From: Arthrobacter saudimassiliensis
GTDB taxonomy: Bacteria; Actinomycetota; Actinomycetes; Actinomycetales; Micrococcaceae
Assembly: GCA_900016675.1 (NCBI GenBank)
Contig: LN483072.1
Location: 186,001-250,000, forward strand
Direction of reading: 5' to 3'
DNA: 64,000 nt
Shown here: piece by piece, positions 43,782-53,051 of the stretch
Numbering within the stretch: the stretch's first letter is position 1
How the letters are laid out: every line of letters begins with the position of its first letter
Position numbers and translations under genes: made by a program
The notes under the pieces: model-generated
What the model was told of the DNA's origin: nothing
The model's database searches: none
What the model saw: the letters and a program-made list of their open reading frames with translations, nothing else

Positions 43782-45506
43782 TCAGGCTAGCCGAAGCCAG
43801 ACGCTGGTATCCGGGTGGAGCACCCCGTCCCGCCCGGCTTCCGGGTGGCTGCCGAGCAGCAGCTCGCCGGCGGGCAGCTGCACGGGGCCGCCGCCCATGT
43901 TCATGACGGCGAGCACGTCGCCGTTCACCAGGGCGATGACGCCGGCGTCGTCGTGCTCCGGCCACCAGGCCAGCGTGCCGTGCCCCAACGCCAGTTTCCG
44001 CCGGAGCCGCAGCGCGGCCTTGTAGAGGTTCAGCGTGGACCCGGGGTCCGCCGCCTGCCGGTCCCGGGCCAGTCCGGCCCAGTCCCCGGGCTGGGGCAGC
44101 CAGCTGGCGCCGGAGCTGCTGAACCCGTAGGCCGGTGCGTCGGCGGTCCAGGGCAGCGGCACGCGGCAGCCGTCGCGGCCCAGGCGCTCCCCCGCGGTGC
44201 GGTGGAAGGTGGGGTCTTGGCGGTGGTCGTGGTCGAGGGTGGTGTGGTCCGGCAGGCCCAGCTCCTCGCCCTGGTACAGGTAGACCCCGCCCGGCAGCGC
44301 CAGCATGAGCAGCGTCGCCGCGCGGGCCCGGGCCAGGCCGAGCCAGTAGTCGGGCTGCGGATCCGCCGGGCCCAGGCCGTCGCCGGGCCGGGCGTGGCCG
44401 GAGGTCATGCCGAAGCGGGAGACGTGCCGGACGACGTCGTGGTTGGACAGCACCCAGGTGGTCGGCGCGCCCACGCGGTCGAAGGCCCGCAGGGAGGACT
44501 CGATGATCCGGCGCAGCTCCCACGCGTTCCACGGGTGGTGCAGGTAGGCGAAGTTGAATGTCTGGTGCATCTCGTCCGGACGGACCCACTGCGCCAGGCG
44601 GTCCAGCGGGTCGATGGTGGCCTCGGCGCAGAGCACCCGCTCGCCGTCGTAGGAATCGAGGATCTGCCGCCAGGAGCGGAAGATGTCGTGGATGCCGTCC
44701 TGGCCGAACATCGGCGCCTCGTGGCCGGGGAAGCCTTCGCTGGAGGAGCCGTCGGCGCGTCCGCCCCAATCCGGCAGCCCGGACTTCTTGATCAGCGCGT
44801 GCGCGACGTCCACCCGGAAGCCGCCGACGCCGCGGTCCAGCCAGAAGCGCAGGATCCGCTCGAACTCGTCATGCACGGCGGGGTTGTCCCAGTTGAAGTC
44901 CGGCTGCGAGGAGTCGAACAGGTGCAGGTACCACTGCCCCGGCGTGCCGTCCGGTTCGGTGATGCGGGTCCAGGCGGAACCGCCGAAGTGCGACTGCCAG
45001 TTGTTGGGTGGCAGCTCGCCGTGCTCGCCCCGGCCGTCGCGGAAGATGAACATCTCGCGGGCGGGGGAGCCGGCCGGGGCGGCCAGGGCGGCCTGGAAGA
45101 GCGCGTGCTGGTCGGAGCAGTGGTTGGGCACCAGGTCCACGATGACGCGGATGCCGTGCCGGGCCGCCTCGGCCGTGAGGGCGTTGAAGTCCTCGAGGGT
45201 GCCGAAGATCGGATCGACGGCGCAGTAGTCGGCGACGTCGTACCCGGCGTCCTTCTGCGGGGACTTGAAGAAGGGCGAGAGCCAGACGGCGTCGACGTCG
45301 AGTTCGGCGAGGGCGGGAAGCCCGGCGGTGATGCCGGGCAGGTCCCCGATGCCGTCGCCGCGCAGGTCGCGGAAGGAGCGGGGGTAGATCTGGTAAATGA
45401 CCGAGGAGCGCCACCAGTGGCGGTCCCGTTCGGCCCACGCGTCATGCACGGGCACGAGGGAGGCTCCCGGCAGCGGTGCGGGGGGAGCGGCAAGAGAGCT
45501 AGGCAT
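43782..45506 (-). CDS. GH13 alpha-glucosidase / oligo-1,6-glucosidase-type enzyme
   Basis: 574 residues. The (beta/alpha)8 signature regions are present: VDLVPNHCSDQH (I), GGFRVDVAHAL with the nucleophile Asp (II), ERVLCAEATI with the acid/base Glu (III) and WVLSNHDVVRH with the stabilising Asp (IV). RSFRDLRGDGIGDLPGI near the start is typical of alpha-glucosidases. It probably splits maltose or short alpha-glucans in the cytoplasm. ATG 45506 is favoured, with AGGA 8 nt upstream. Between a LacI regulator and a divergent malEFG-like importer. Confidence 0.9.
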   Translation of the reverse strand: MPSSLAAPPAPLPGASLVPVHDAWAERDRHWWRSSVIYQIYPRSFRDLRGDGIGDLPGITAGLPALAELDVDAVWLSPFFKSPQKDAGYDVADYCAVDPIFGTLEDFNALTAEAARHGIRVIVDLVPNHCSDQHALFQAALAAPAGSPAREMFIFRDGRGEHGELPPNNWQSHFGGSAWTRITEPDGTPGQWYLHLFDSSQPDFNWDNPAVHDEFERILRFWLDRGVGGFRVDVAHALIKKSGLPDWGGRADGSSSEGFPGHEAPMFGQDGIHDIFRSWRQILDSYDGERVLCAEATIDPLDRLAQWVRPDEMHQTFNFAYLHHPWNAWELRRIIESSLRAFDRVGAPTTWVLSNHDVVRHVSRFGMTSGHARPGDGLGPADPQPDYWLGLARARAATLLMLALPGGVYLYQGEELGLPDHTTLDHDHRQDPTFHRTAGERLGRDGCRVPLPWTADAPAYGFSSSGASWLPQPGDWAGLARDRQAADPGSTLNLYKAALRLRRKLALGHGTLAWWPEHDDAGVIALVNGDVLAVMNMGGGPVQLPAGELLLGSHPEAGRDGVLHPDTSVWLRLA

Positions 45507-45539
45507 GCCTTGCATCCTAGGGGAACTACTCACCAGTAG

Positions 45540-45553
45540 TGCAAACGCTTACA
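45540..45553. promoter_or_regulatory. LacI-type operator 1, TGCAAACGCTTACA
   Basis: Imperfect 14-bp palindrome centred on CG, the standard LacI/GalR form, 34 bp upstream of the glucosidase start. It agrees with the site at 45686 at 12 of 14 positions. Confidence 0.75.
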
Positions 45554-45785
45554 TAACGGTTTGGGCGTGTCTCCCCCTGCGGTTCTGGGCGCTCCCTTCC
45601 TTGCCAAGTGGGCTGATAATGCGCGTGACCGTTCCGGTGGATACTGCCGTCCGGGACCGGATATCCGGGAACTGGACGAGTGATGTGCACGCGCTTACAC
45701 TTTCCCCATGCCGCCGTCAGGCCACCGGACCGGCTAACCACGCTTCCCCGTTTCTCACGGGGCCCAACACAGAAGAGGTACACCA
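45554..45785. promoter_or_regulatory. LacI-type operator 2, TGCACGCGCTTACA at 45686-45699, within the divergent promoter region
   Basis: The rest of the 280-bp divergent region between the glucosidase and the importer. The second operator lies 87 bp before malE. No other gene is seen here. Confidence 0.7.
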
Positions 45786-47075
45786 ATGAAGGTGCACACA
45801 ATGGGTGGGGCTGCCCGCGGCCGCCGCACCCTGGCTCTCGGTGCGGTGTCCGTCACCGCCGCCCTCGTCCTCAGTGCCTGCGGCGGATCCGACGCCGGCG
45901 AAAACGCCGGGAGCGAAGACCTCGCCTCGGCCGGCGCCACGACGCTCACCATGTGGGTTGACGCCGAGCGCTCCCCGGCCCTCACCGACGTCGCCGCCCG
46001 TTTCAAGGAGGACACGGGCATCGAGGTCAAGCTGGTCACCAAGGACTTCCAGCAGGTGTCGGACGATTTCATTACCCAGGTCCCGACCGGCAAGGGCCCG
46101 GACCTGATCGTGGGCCCGCACGACTGGCTGGGCAAGTTCGTCCAGAACGGCGTGGTCGCCCCCGTCGAGCTGGGCGACAAGGCGGAGCTGTTCGAGGATT
46201 CGGCCATCCAGGCGATGACCTATGAGGGCAACACCTACGGTGTCCCCTACTCCATCGAGAACATCGGGCTGCTGCGCAACGCCGACCTCGTTCCCGAGGC
46301 GGCGGCCACCATGGACGAGGTCATCGCCAACGGCAAGGCCGCTGTGGCCGACGGCGCCGCCGAGTTCCCGTTCCTGGTGGGCCTGGATCCCAAGCAGGGC
46401 GACCCGTACCACCTGTACCCGTTCCAGACTTCCCTGGGCGCTCCGGTGTTCGGCACCGACGAGACCGGCGGCTATGACGCCTCCAAGCTCGAGCTGGGCA
46501 ACCCCGGAGGCGCCGAGTTCGCCGCCAAGCTGCTCGCCTGGGGCGAAGCCGGCGAAGGCATCCTGAACTCCAACATCTCCCCTGACATCGCCAAGGAGAA
46601 GTTCAGCGCCGGCGAGTCCCCGTACTTCCTGACCGGCCCGTGGAACGTGCCGGACGCCGTCGACGCCGGCATCAACGTCGTCGTGGATCCGCTGCCCACC
46701 GCAGGCGACCTGCCGGCCCAGCCGTTCATCGGCGTCAACGGCTTCTTCATCAGCGCCAAGAGCCAGAATGCGCTGGCCGCCAACGAATTCGCCCTGAACT
46801 ACCTCACCACCGAGGCCGTCCAGGACGCCATGTTCGAGGCCGGCGGCCGTCCTCCGGCCCTGACCGCCTCCTTCGAGAAGGCAGCCTCCGATCCGGTGGT
46901 TGAGGCGTTCGGCGCGATCGGCGCCGACGGCGTCCCCATGCCGGCGATCCCGGAAATGGAAGCTGTCTGGGCCGACTGGGGCGGCACTGAGCTGGCCCTG
47001 ATCAAGGGCGAGGGCGAGCCGGCGTCGGCCTGGGCCGCCATGGTCTCCAACATCGAATCCAAGATCGCCAAGTAG
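45786..47075 (+). CDS. malE: Maltose/maltodextrin-type sugar-binding lipoprotein
   Basis: 429 residues. A signal peptide (GRRTLALGAVSVTAALVLSAC) ends in lipobox LSAC, with the Cys near residue 33. The mature protein is an SBP_bac_1 fold (TTLTMWVDAERSPALTDVAARFKEDTGIEVKLVTKDFQQVSDDFI, GPDLIVGPHDWLGKFVQNGVVAPVEL), the typical MalE arrangement. Membrane-anchored on the outer face; delivers sugar to MalFG. First gene of malE-malF-malG and divergent from the glucosidase. The ATP-binding subunit is not here; actinobacteria usually share MsiK. Confidence 0.9.
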   Translation: MKVHTMGGAARGRRTLALGAVSVTAALVLSACGGSDAGENAGSEDLASAGATTLTMWVDAERSPALTDVAARFKEDTGIEVKLVTKDFQQVSDDFITQVPTGKGPDLIVGPHDWLGKFVQNGVVAPVELGDKAELFEDSAIQAMTYEGNTYGVPYSIENIGLLRNADLVPEAAATMDEVIANGKAAVADGAAEFPFLVGLDPKQGDPYHLYPFQTSLGAPVFGTDETGGYDASKLELGNPGGAEFAAKLLAWGEAGEGILNSNISPDIAKEKFSAGESPYFLTGPWNVPDAVDAGINVVVDPLPTAGDLPAQPFIGVNGFFISAKSQNALAANEFALNYLTTEAVQDAMFEAGGRPPALTASFEKAASDPVVEAFGAIGADGVPMPAIPEMEAVWADWGGTELALIKGEGEPASAWAAMVSNIESKIAK

Positions 47076-47147
47076 CGGTATTCCGCTCAGGCGGACATCG
47101 GGCGGGCGGGGCTGGTGCCCCGCCCGCCTGCGCCGAAGGAAGAAATC

Positions 47148-48755
47148 ATGGTCGCATCCGTGGACACTGCCGTCCGCCCCTCACAGCCCGCTCCGCCGCG
47201 CCCGCCGCGCCGCGGTCCCGACTCCGTGGCCGGAACCCTGGCCAAAATCCTGCTGCTCGGACTGGTGGACGCGTTCGCCGTCTACGTCCTGATCACGCTG
47301 TTCATGGCGGAGAAGTGGCTGATCCTGGCCATCGCCGCCTCGGTCACCCTCCTCATCAACTGGATCTACCTGCGCCGCGGCGGACTGCCCGCCAAGTACC
47401 TGGCTCCCGGCGTGCTGTTCCTGATGGTGTTCCAGGTCTTCGTGGTGGCCTACAGCGGCTACGTTGCCTTCACCAACTACGGCGACGGGCACAACAGCAC
47501 CAAGGATGACGCGATTGCCGCCATCTCCCTCACTGCCCAGCAGCGCGTCCCCGATTCCCCCGCCTACCAGGTCTCGGTCCTGGAACAGGATGATGACCTG
47601 TTCCTGCTCGTCACCGACCCCGACGGCGAGGTGCAGCTGGGCGGCAGCGAGGTGCCCCTGAAGTCCGTCGACGACCCGGAGATCGGGTCCGCAGGCAAGG
47701 CCGTGGGCGCCGACGGCTACCGGACGCTGGCGTTCAACGAACTGCTCAACCGGCAGTCGGAGATCCTGGCGCTCCAGGTTCCGCTCACCGGTGACCTCGA
47801 CGACGGCACCCTGCAGACCGCCGACGGCTCCAACGCGTACGTCTACAAGCCGGTGCTGGTCTACGACGAGGCTGTGGACACCTTCACCAACATCGACACC
47901 GGGACCGTGTACCGCGACGGCGGTGAGGGCTCCTTTGTGTCCGACAGCGGCGAGGCGCTCGCCACCGGCTGGAAGATCAACGTCGGCTTCGAGAACTTCG
48001 AGCGCGCGCTGACCGACCCAAACCTGCGCGATCCGCTGCTGAGCGTGATTGTGTGGACCTTCACGTTCGCCGTCGCCTCGGTGGCCCTGTGCTTCGGGCT
48101 CGGGCTGTTCCTGGCGATCACGTTCAACCATCCGACGCTCAAGGGCAAGCGGATCTACCGGGTCCTGATGATCCTGCCCTACGCCTTCCCGGCCTTCCTG
48201 GCCGGTTTGGTGTGGTCCGGCATGCTGAACGAGGAGTTCGGCTTCATCAACCAGGCCCTGCTGGGCGGGGCCTCGGTTCCGTGGCTGAACGACCCGTGGC
48301 TGGCCAAGGCAAGCGTGCTGCTGGTGAACACGTGGCTGGGCTTCCCCTACATGTTCCTGGTCTGCACCGGCGCCCTGCAGTCGCTGCCCGAGGAGGTCAA
48401 TGAGGCGGCCCGGATGGACGGGGCGAGCGCCTGGCGCATCTTCCGCTCCATCAAGCTGCCGCTGCTGCTGGTCTCCACCGCCCCGCTGCTGATCTCCACG
48501 TTCGCGTTCAACTTCAACAACTTCAACGTCATCTTCATGCTCACCGGCGGCGGGCCGCGCTTCCCGGACACCAGCCAGGACATCGGAGCGACCGACCTGC
48601 TCATCACGGTGGTGTACAAGGTGGCATTCGGCCAGGGATCGGGCCGTGACTACGGCCTGGCCAGCGCGCTGGCCATCCTGATCTTCATCATCGTCGCCGT
48701 TATTTCCGCAATCAGCTTCAGGCAGACCAAGTCGCTGGAGGAAGTGAACTCATGA
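47148..48755 (+). CDS. malF: ABC sugar permease, MalF-like with large extracytoplasmic loop
   Basis: 535 residues. Three N-terminal helices (about 30-110) are followed by an approximately 180-residue soluble insert (about 115-290) corresponding to the P2 loop of E. coli MalF, then the permease core (LIVWTFTFAVASVALCFGLGLFLAITFNHP). The EAA loop is EEVNEAARMDGASAWRIFRSIKLPLLL. ATG 47148 has GAAGGAAG 6 nt upstream. The P2 loop supports maltose-type rather than general sugar transport. The stop overlaps malG by ATGA. Confidence 0.9.
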   Translation: MVASVDTAVRPSQPAPPRPPRRGPDSVAGTLAKILLLGLVDAFAVYVLITLFMAEKWLILAIAASVTLLINWIYLRRGGLPAKYLAPGVLFLMVFQVFVVAYSGYVAFTNYGDGHNSTKDDAIAAISLTAQQRVPDSPAYQVSVLEQDDDLFLLVTDPDGEVQLGGSEVPLKSVDDPEIGSAGKAVGADGYRTLAFNELLNRQSEILALQVPLTGDLDDGTLQTADGSNAYVYKPVLVYDEAVDTFTNIDTGTVYRDGGEGSFVSDSGEALATGWKINVGFENFERALTDPNLRDPLLSVIVWTFTFAVASVALCFGLGLFLAITFNHPTLKGKRIYRVLMILPYAFPAFLAGLVWSGMLNEEFGFINQALLGGASVPWLNDPWLAKASVLLVNTWLGFPYMFLVCTGALQSLPEEVNEAARMDGASAWRIFRSIKLPLLLVSTAPLLISTFAFNFNNFNVIFMLTGGGPRFPDTSQDIGATDLLITVVYKVAFGQGSGRDYGLASALAILIFIIVAVISAISFRQTKSLEEVNS

Positions 48756-49669
48756 GCGCAGCTACAGAGTCCCGTCCCGCTGCCATCCAGCGGGCGCCCC
48801 GCCCCCGCCGACGCCGCTTCGCCGCGTGGTTCCGCGATACGGGGTGGCGTCATCTCGTCGGTTGGGTGACCGCGGCCTTCGCGCTGCTTCCCCTCGTCTA
48901 TGTGCTGTCCGCGGCGCTGAGCCCCACCGGCACCCTCGTCTCCTCCGGCGGACTGTTCCGGACCGTGGGCCTGGACAACTTCCAGGCCCTGTTCTCGGAT
49001 CCTCAGAAGCCGTTCGCCCGGTGGTTCCTGAACACCCTGGTGATCGGACTGGTGACCAGCGCGGCGACGGTCTTCCTGGGGGCACTTGCCGCGTACAGCT
49101 TCTCGAGGATGCGGTTCAAGGGCCGCCGGATGGGTCTGCTGAGCCTGCTCCTGCTGCAGATGTTCCCGCAGATGCTCGGTGTGGTGGCGATCTTCCTGCT
49201 GCTGTCGGGGATCAGCGACATCATTCCCGCGCTGGGCCTGGGCAGCCAGCTGGGCCTCATCATGGTGTACCTGGGCGGCGCGCTGGGCGTGAACACGTAC
49301 CTGATGTACGGGTTCTTCAACACGGTGCCTCAGTCTCTCGATGAAGCGGCGCGAATTGACGGTGCCGGCCATTTCCAGATCTTCTTCACGATCATCCTGC
49401 GCCTGGTCACTCCGATCCTCGCGATCGTGGGGCTGCTGACGTTCATCACGACCACGGGTGAGTTCATGATCGCCTCGATTGTGCTGAACGATCCGGACTC
49501 GCAGACCCTGGCCGTGGGGCTGTATTCGTTCGTGGGCGACAACCAGTCCCGCACCTGGGGCGTTTTCTCCGCCGGCGCCGTGCTGGCGGCCGTTCCGGTG
49601 ATGGCGCTGTTCCTGTTCCTGCAGCGATACATCTCCTCCGGCCTGGTGGCCGGTGCCGTCAAGGGCTGA
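48752..49669 (+). CDS. malG: ABC sugar permease, MalG-like
   Basis: 305 residues with six transmembrane helices. The EAA loop is QSLDEAARIDGAGHFQIFFTIILRLVTPILA; the C-terminus FLQRYISSGLVAGAVKG is typical of MalG-family inner membrane subunits. It pairs with MalF and starts in an ATGA overlap with it. A strong hairpin follows. Confidence 0.93.
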   Translation: MSAATESRPAAIQRAPRPRRRRFAAWFRDTGWRHLVGWVTAAFALLPLVYVLSAALSPTGTLVSSGGLFRTVGLDNFQALFSDPQKPFARWFLNTLVIGLVTSAATVFLGALAAYSFSRMRFKGRRMGLLSLLLLQMFPQMLGVVAIFLLLSGISDIIPALGLGSQLGLIMVYLGGALGVNTYLMYGFFNTVPQSLDEAARIDGAGHFQIFFTIILRLVTPILAIVGLLTFITTTGEFMIASIVLNDPDSQTLAVGLYSFVGDNQSRTWGVFSAGAVLAAVPVMALFLFLQRYISSGLVAGAVKG

Positions 49670-49690
49670 TTCGGCTCCTCGACGCGGTGT

Positions 49691-49722
49691 GGGCCGCGGA
49701 AGGCTTCGGCTTTCCGCGGCCC
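49691..49722 (+). terminator. Terminator after malEFG
   Basis: Perfect 11-bp stem GGGCCGCGGAA / TTCCGCGGCCC (49691-49701 with 49712-49722), followed by TGCCGTTTTAG. It begins 21 bp after the malG stop. Confidence 0.8.
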
Positions 49723-49869
49723 TGCCGTTTTAGGAGTCCATGCATGGATCATGAGCTCCATAACGACGCCGCATAGAGGGAGGGGTGACTAGGCAGGCCC
49801 CGGTGCCATCGCACCGGCACAGGGCACGGCGCATACCGGAGATAGGGGGACCACACAAGGGTAGTCATT

Positions 49870-49875
49870 TACAAT
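49870..49875 (+). promoter_or_regulatory. Candidate -10 box TACAAT for the SIR2/NTPase gene
   Basis: TACAAT in an AT-richer stretch (TCATTTACAATGTGACC), 59 bp before the TTG start at 49935. If used, transcription would start after the GTG at 49785, which supports the TTG start. No clear -35 box. Confidence 0.35.
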
Positions 49876-49934
49876 GTGACCATCACCACGCGCACCTCGA
49901 CCGGCGCACCGACCTCAGTCCGAGAAGAGACATC

Positions 49935-52900
49935 TTGACCGATTATCGCCAGCGGCTTCTAAACAAACTCGAGCATGGGCAGGTTGTTGCTGTCGTCGGC
50001 GCCGGCGTCAGCATGGCCATAACGGGCAATGCACCCACTGCCAACTGGGTCGGCTTGATCCGCCACGGAATCAACTACGCGGCCCCATTCACATCCATGG
50101 ATCGCTGGTCCGAGCTGAAGAAATCATCCTTGGACAGCGCCCTTCAAGCCAACAACACGCAAGAGTTGGTACTCACAGCGACTTCGATTGCCAGCCAGCT
50201 TAAAAATCACCCACAGCGTTACACTGACTGGCTCAGGGAAGCCATCGGGGAGCTGCCAGTAGAACACGAAGACGTAGCCCATGCTCTCGCAGCGCTGCAG
50301 ATCCCAATTCTTACAACGAACTACGACACTCTCCTAGAGAAAGTGCTTCGGCTAGAGGCAGTTTCATGGAAAGAAACTGAAGCAATGCGGGAGCTATTCA
50401 ACAATAGCACCAGCAGAACGATAGGACACATGCACGGGATTTGGGATGACCCGTCCAGCGTCATCCTCAGCGAATCAGATTATGCACGCCTGACTCTAAC
50501 TGAGAGCGCTCAGTTTCTTCAGCAGTCGCAGTACGCAAGCAAATCGTTCCTGTTCGTGGGTTGCGGCGAGGGCTTGGCTGATCCAAACTTCACCAACATG
50601 CTCAAATTGCACCGTGAAATGTTCCCGGAATCCCGGGGCGACCATTTCCGACTCTGCCTATCATCCGAACTGCCTACCATCGAGGCGAATCACTTGGATG
50701 ACGACATTCGCGTTATCAGCTATGGCGAATCGTTTGAAGACCTCCCTGCATTCCTTACGGACTTGGCTACCGCCACGTCAACTACGACCCGAGCCCCAGT
50801 ACGCAGAATTGATGGCGTAGCTTTCGCCAAGGCGGCGCTGCTCGAAGAGATCGCCGACAGCAACGTTACTCGTCGTTCGAAAAAAGACGGAACTGAAGAT
50901 CTTGATGATTTCCTCATTCCACCCCTGCTTCTGCCGATGAGCCATGAGCAATTCGCGTCCATGAAATCGAAGCAGGCGGAGACCGACTCCGACACGCTGG
51001 ATACCCTTGACCCTCACGAGGTCGCAACTGATGAAACTCCCGACGTTATAGTAGTCGTGGGAGGGGAGCACAGCGGAGTTACCACTGCCCTTCAATGGCT
51101 ACTCGCTACAAACACGCAAGACTCGGATAACAGGTCCCCTCTCTACGTAGATGCCCAAACCTGCCCATCGGACGCGAGGCAACCATTCATCCGGAAACTG
51201 TCACATGCGGCCCGGGCAAGCCGCCTTATCGACCGACTGGAAGACCCTTTACCCCCGTGTGCATTCGCACTTGACAATCTTGTGTACCGACCCACCGCTT
51301 TCACCTCAAAGATATTGGATGATGTCGCAGATTTGGAGGCACCGTACAAGCTTGTGGGTTGCCGACCAGAAGACGAGCCGATGATAGTCAAATCGTTGGA
51401 GGAGCGCGGACTGACCATCAAGACGGTCCATATGGGAAAATTAACCAAGAACGAAGTGACCAAGTTTGTCTCAATTATCGCTCCCAGTACGCACGTTGAG
51501 ACCACCAGTGAAGCTGTCTTGGAGATCGCCAAAAGAGAACATCTACCAAGAAACCCCTTTACTATATCGTTGCTAATATCTTTGGTCTCCGAGCTGGGTC
51601 AAAGGGACGAACGCTACGACTCAGAAACTGTCGTTCTAGATGAGTATACGAAGCTTCTCCTAGGAATGTTTTCAGACCGCAATGATTCTAGATTTACGCT
51701 GTCTTACCAAGATAAAGGCACTATCCTCAGCCATCTGGCTAAGGAATATGTAGCTAGCCGGCGAGGCTCGCTCCGAAATTCTCGTGTTTTAGAAATAATC
51801 GAGGATACTTTTGACGCTCTCTCCTGGAAGGAGGACCCGGATAAATGCTTGGCTAGCTTCTATAAAGCTCGCGTCCTGCGCAAAGACGGCGATCAAGTCC
51901 GGTTCCAGCAATCGAGTTACCTTTACCTCTTCGCTGCGAAGGCGGCTCTGAGTGACAGTGATTTTAAGGATTCCATTTTCGAAGAGCCCCTATTCTTTGC
52001 ACCAATAATCAAACACTACGCCGCCCTGAAAGGGGACAGCGTAGAGGCAGTGACCAAGATAGGGAAACTGTTAGATGAATGGGACGATTACCGGGCACAG
52101 GGCAGCATTTATGGTGCAATTGAAGTCAGCACCTACAGTGATGATGATTTGGATGACCCTGACAAGTTGGATGAGGGTCGCCCAGCCGAGCAGAGGGACA
52201 TTGACAGGAAGACTGGAAAGGAAGCCGAGGCCGATCTAGTTCCATACGACACCTCGGACGATTCTGACCACGCACCCTTCCCCCTTGACGACCTGGAGGA
52301 TCTCTCTGGCTCTGCCCTTTTGGGACGAAGGGTCGATCTCGCCTCGCGGGTTCTTCGCGACTCGGTGAGCCTCGCGAACAAGGAACTCAAGGCCGATACA
52401 CTGCTCAAGATCCTTCATAGTTGGGCCGTACTAATTGAGCTCCTCGAGATCGAGGGTGAATTTGCCAGCGTCGTATCCCTCATCGTCGAAAATAACGAAG
52501 AGCTTCACTCACTGTCGGATGATAAGAAGAGTGAAATTGTTGAACGCGCGAATCTGCTGCTCCCATCGCTGTATGTCATGGCAGGCATGAATGTTTGCCT
52601 CACATCACGCAAACTGTTGATCACGCTAGAAAACTTGATGACCGATGAGTCCTTCTTTGATCGTGATTTCGCCCCGATCGGTGCCGTCCTCTATGCACTC
52701 CTCCTTCACGAGGAGAATTGGGCTGCTGGACTGCCTCGCTTGCTCCAAGCGCATGGGGATAAGTGGATAGTTTCAGGGTTCATTTCGTTGATGGCTCAGA
52801 TCACGCATCGGACAGAGGCGCTAGCTGCAAATGACGAATCTCTAGTTAAACAGTTTATCATCGGAGCAGAAACTCGTAAGCGCGCGTTCGCTACGGACTC

Positions 52901-53024
52901 ACAGAGGAAAGTATATATAGCGTCCCTCAATCAAAGGCTGGACAGGGCACGTCGGCTAAGCCGTCGGGAGCGGCTCGTTGCGGGAGTCTCGGCGTCAAGC
53001 CGATTGGTCGAAGGGACAGATTGA
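49935..53024 (+). CDS. SIR2-domain / P-loop NTPase fusion protein, probable anti-phage effector
   Basis: 1029 residues from TTG 49935 (preceded by GAGAAG); the frame is open to GTG 49785, but that part looks non-coding. Residues 1-320 are SIR2-like: VVGAGVS (20-26), TTNYDTLLEKVL with Asn129, GHMHG with His165/167, and FLFVGCGEGLADPNF (207-221). These Asn and His positions are the NAD-hydrolysis residues in defence sirtuins. A STAND/AAA-like NTPase follows: GGEHSGVTT near 376 (Walker A with Val in place of Lys), CAFALDN near 443 (Walker B). The rest is helical with an acidic patch (about 730-790). The architecture resembles SIR2-STAND (Avs5-like) systems. Base composition is much lower in GC than neighbours, with TTA, CTA and ATA codons, indicating transfer. 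Confidence 0.8.
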   Translation: MTDYRQRLLNKLEHGQVVAVVGAGVSMAITGNAPTANWVGLIRHGINYAAPFTSMDRWSELKKSSLDSALQANNTQELVLTATSIASQLKNHPQRYTDWLREAIGELPVEHEDVAHALAALQIPILTTNYDTLLEKVLRLEAVSWKETEAMRELFNNSTSRTIGHMHGIWDDPSSVILSESDYARLTLTESAQFLQQSQYASKSFLFVGCGEGLADPNFTNMLKLHREMFPESRGDHFRLCLSSELPTIEANHLDDDIRVISYGESFEDLPAFLTDLATATSTTTRAPVRRIDGVAFAKAALLEEIADSNVTRRSKKDGTEDLDDFLIPPLLLPMSHEQFASMKSKQAETDSDTLDTLDPHEVATDETPDVIVVVGGEHSGVTTALQWLLATNTQDSDNRSPLYVDAQTCPSDARQPFIRKLSHAARASRLIDRLEDPLPPCAFALDNLVYRPTAFTSKILDDVADLEAPYKLVGCRPEDEPMIVKSLEERGLTIKTVHMGKLTKNEVTKFVSIIAPSTHVETTSEAVLEIAKREHLPRNPFTISLLISLVSELGQRDERYDSETVVLDEYTKLLLGMFSDRNDSRFTLSYQDKGTILSHLAKEYVASRRGSLRNSRVLEIIEDTFDALSWKEDPDKCLASFYKARVLRKDGDQVRFQQSSYLYLFAAKAALSDSDFKDSIFEEPLFFAPIIKHYAALKGDSVEAVTKIGKLLDEWDDYRAQGSIYGAIEVSTYSDDDLDDPDKLDEGRPAEQRDIDRKTGKEAEADLVPYDTSDDSDHAPFPLDDLEDLSGSALLGRRVDLASRVLRDSVSLANKELKADTLLKILHSWAVLIELLEIEGEFASVVSLIVENNEELHSLSDDKKSEIVERANLLLPSLYVMAGMNVCLTSRKLLITLENLMTDESFFDRDFAPIGAVLYALLLHEENWAAGLPRLLQAHGDKWIVSGFISLMAQITHRTEALAANDESLVKQFIIGAETRKRAFATDSQRKVYIASLNQRLDRARRLSRRERLVAGVSASSRLVEGTD

Positions 53025-53051
53025 CCCACCTAGGTCGATGACTATGCCGTC

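Noticed and set aside
49723-53051. Attachment-site repeats or integrase around the SIR2 gene
   Set aside because: No matching direct repeats at the two borders and no integrase or tRNA were seen; the mode of acquisition is open.
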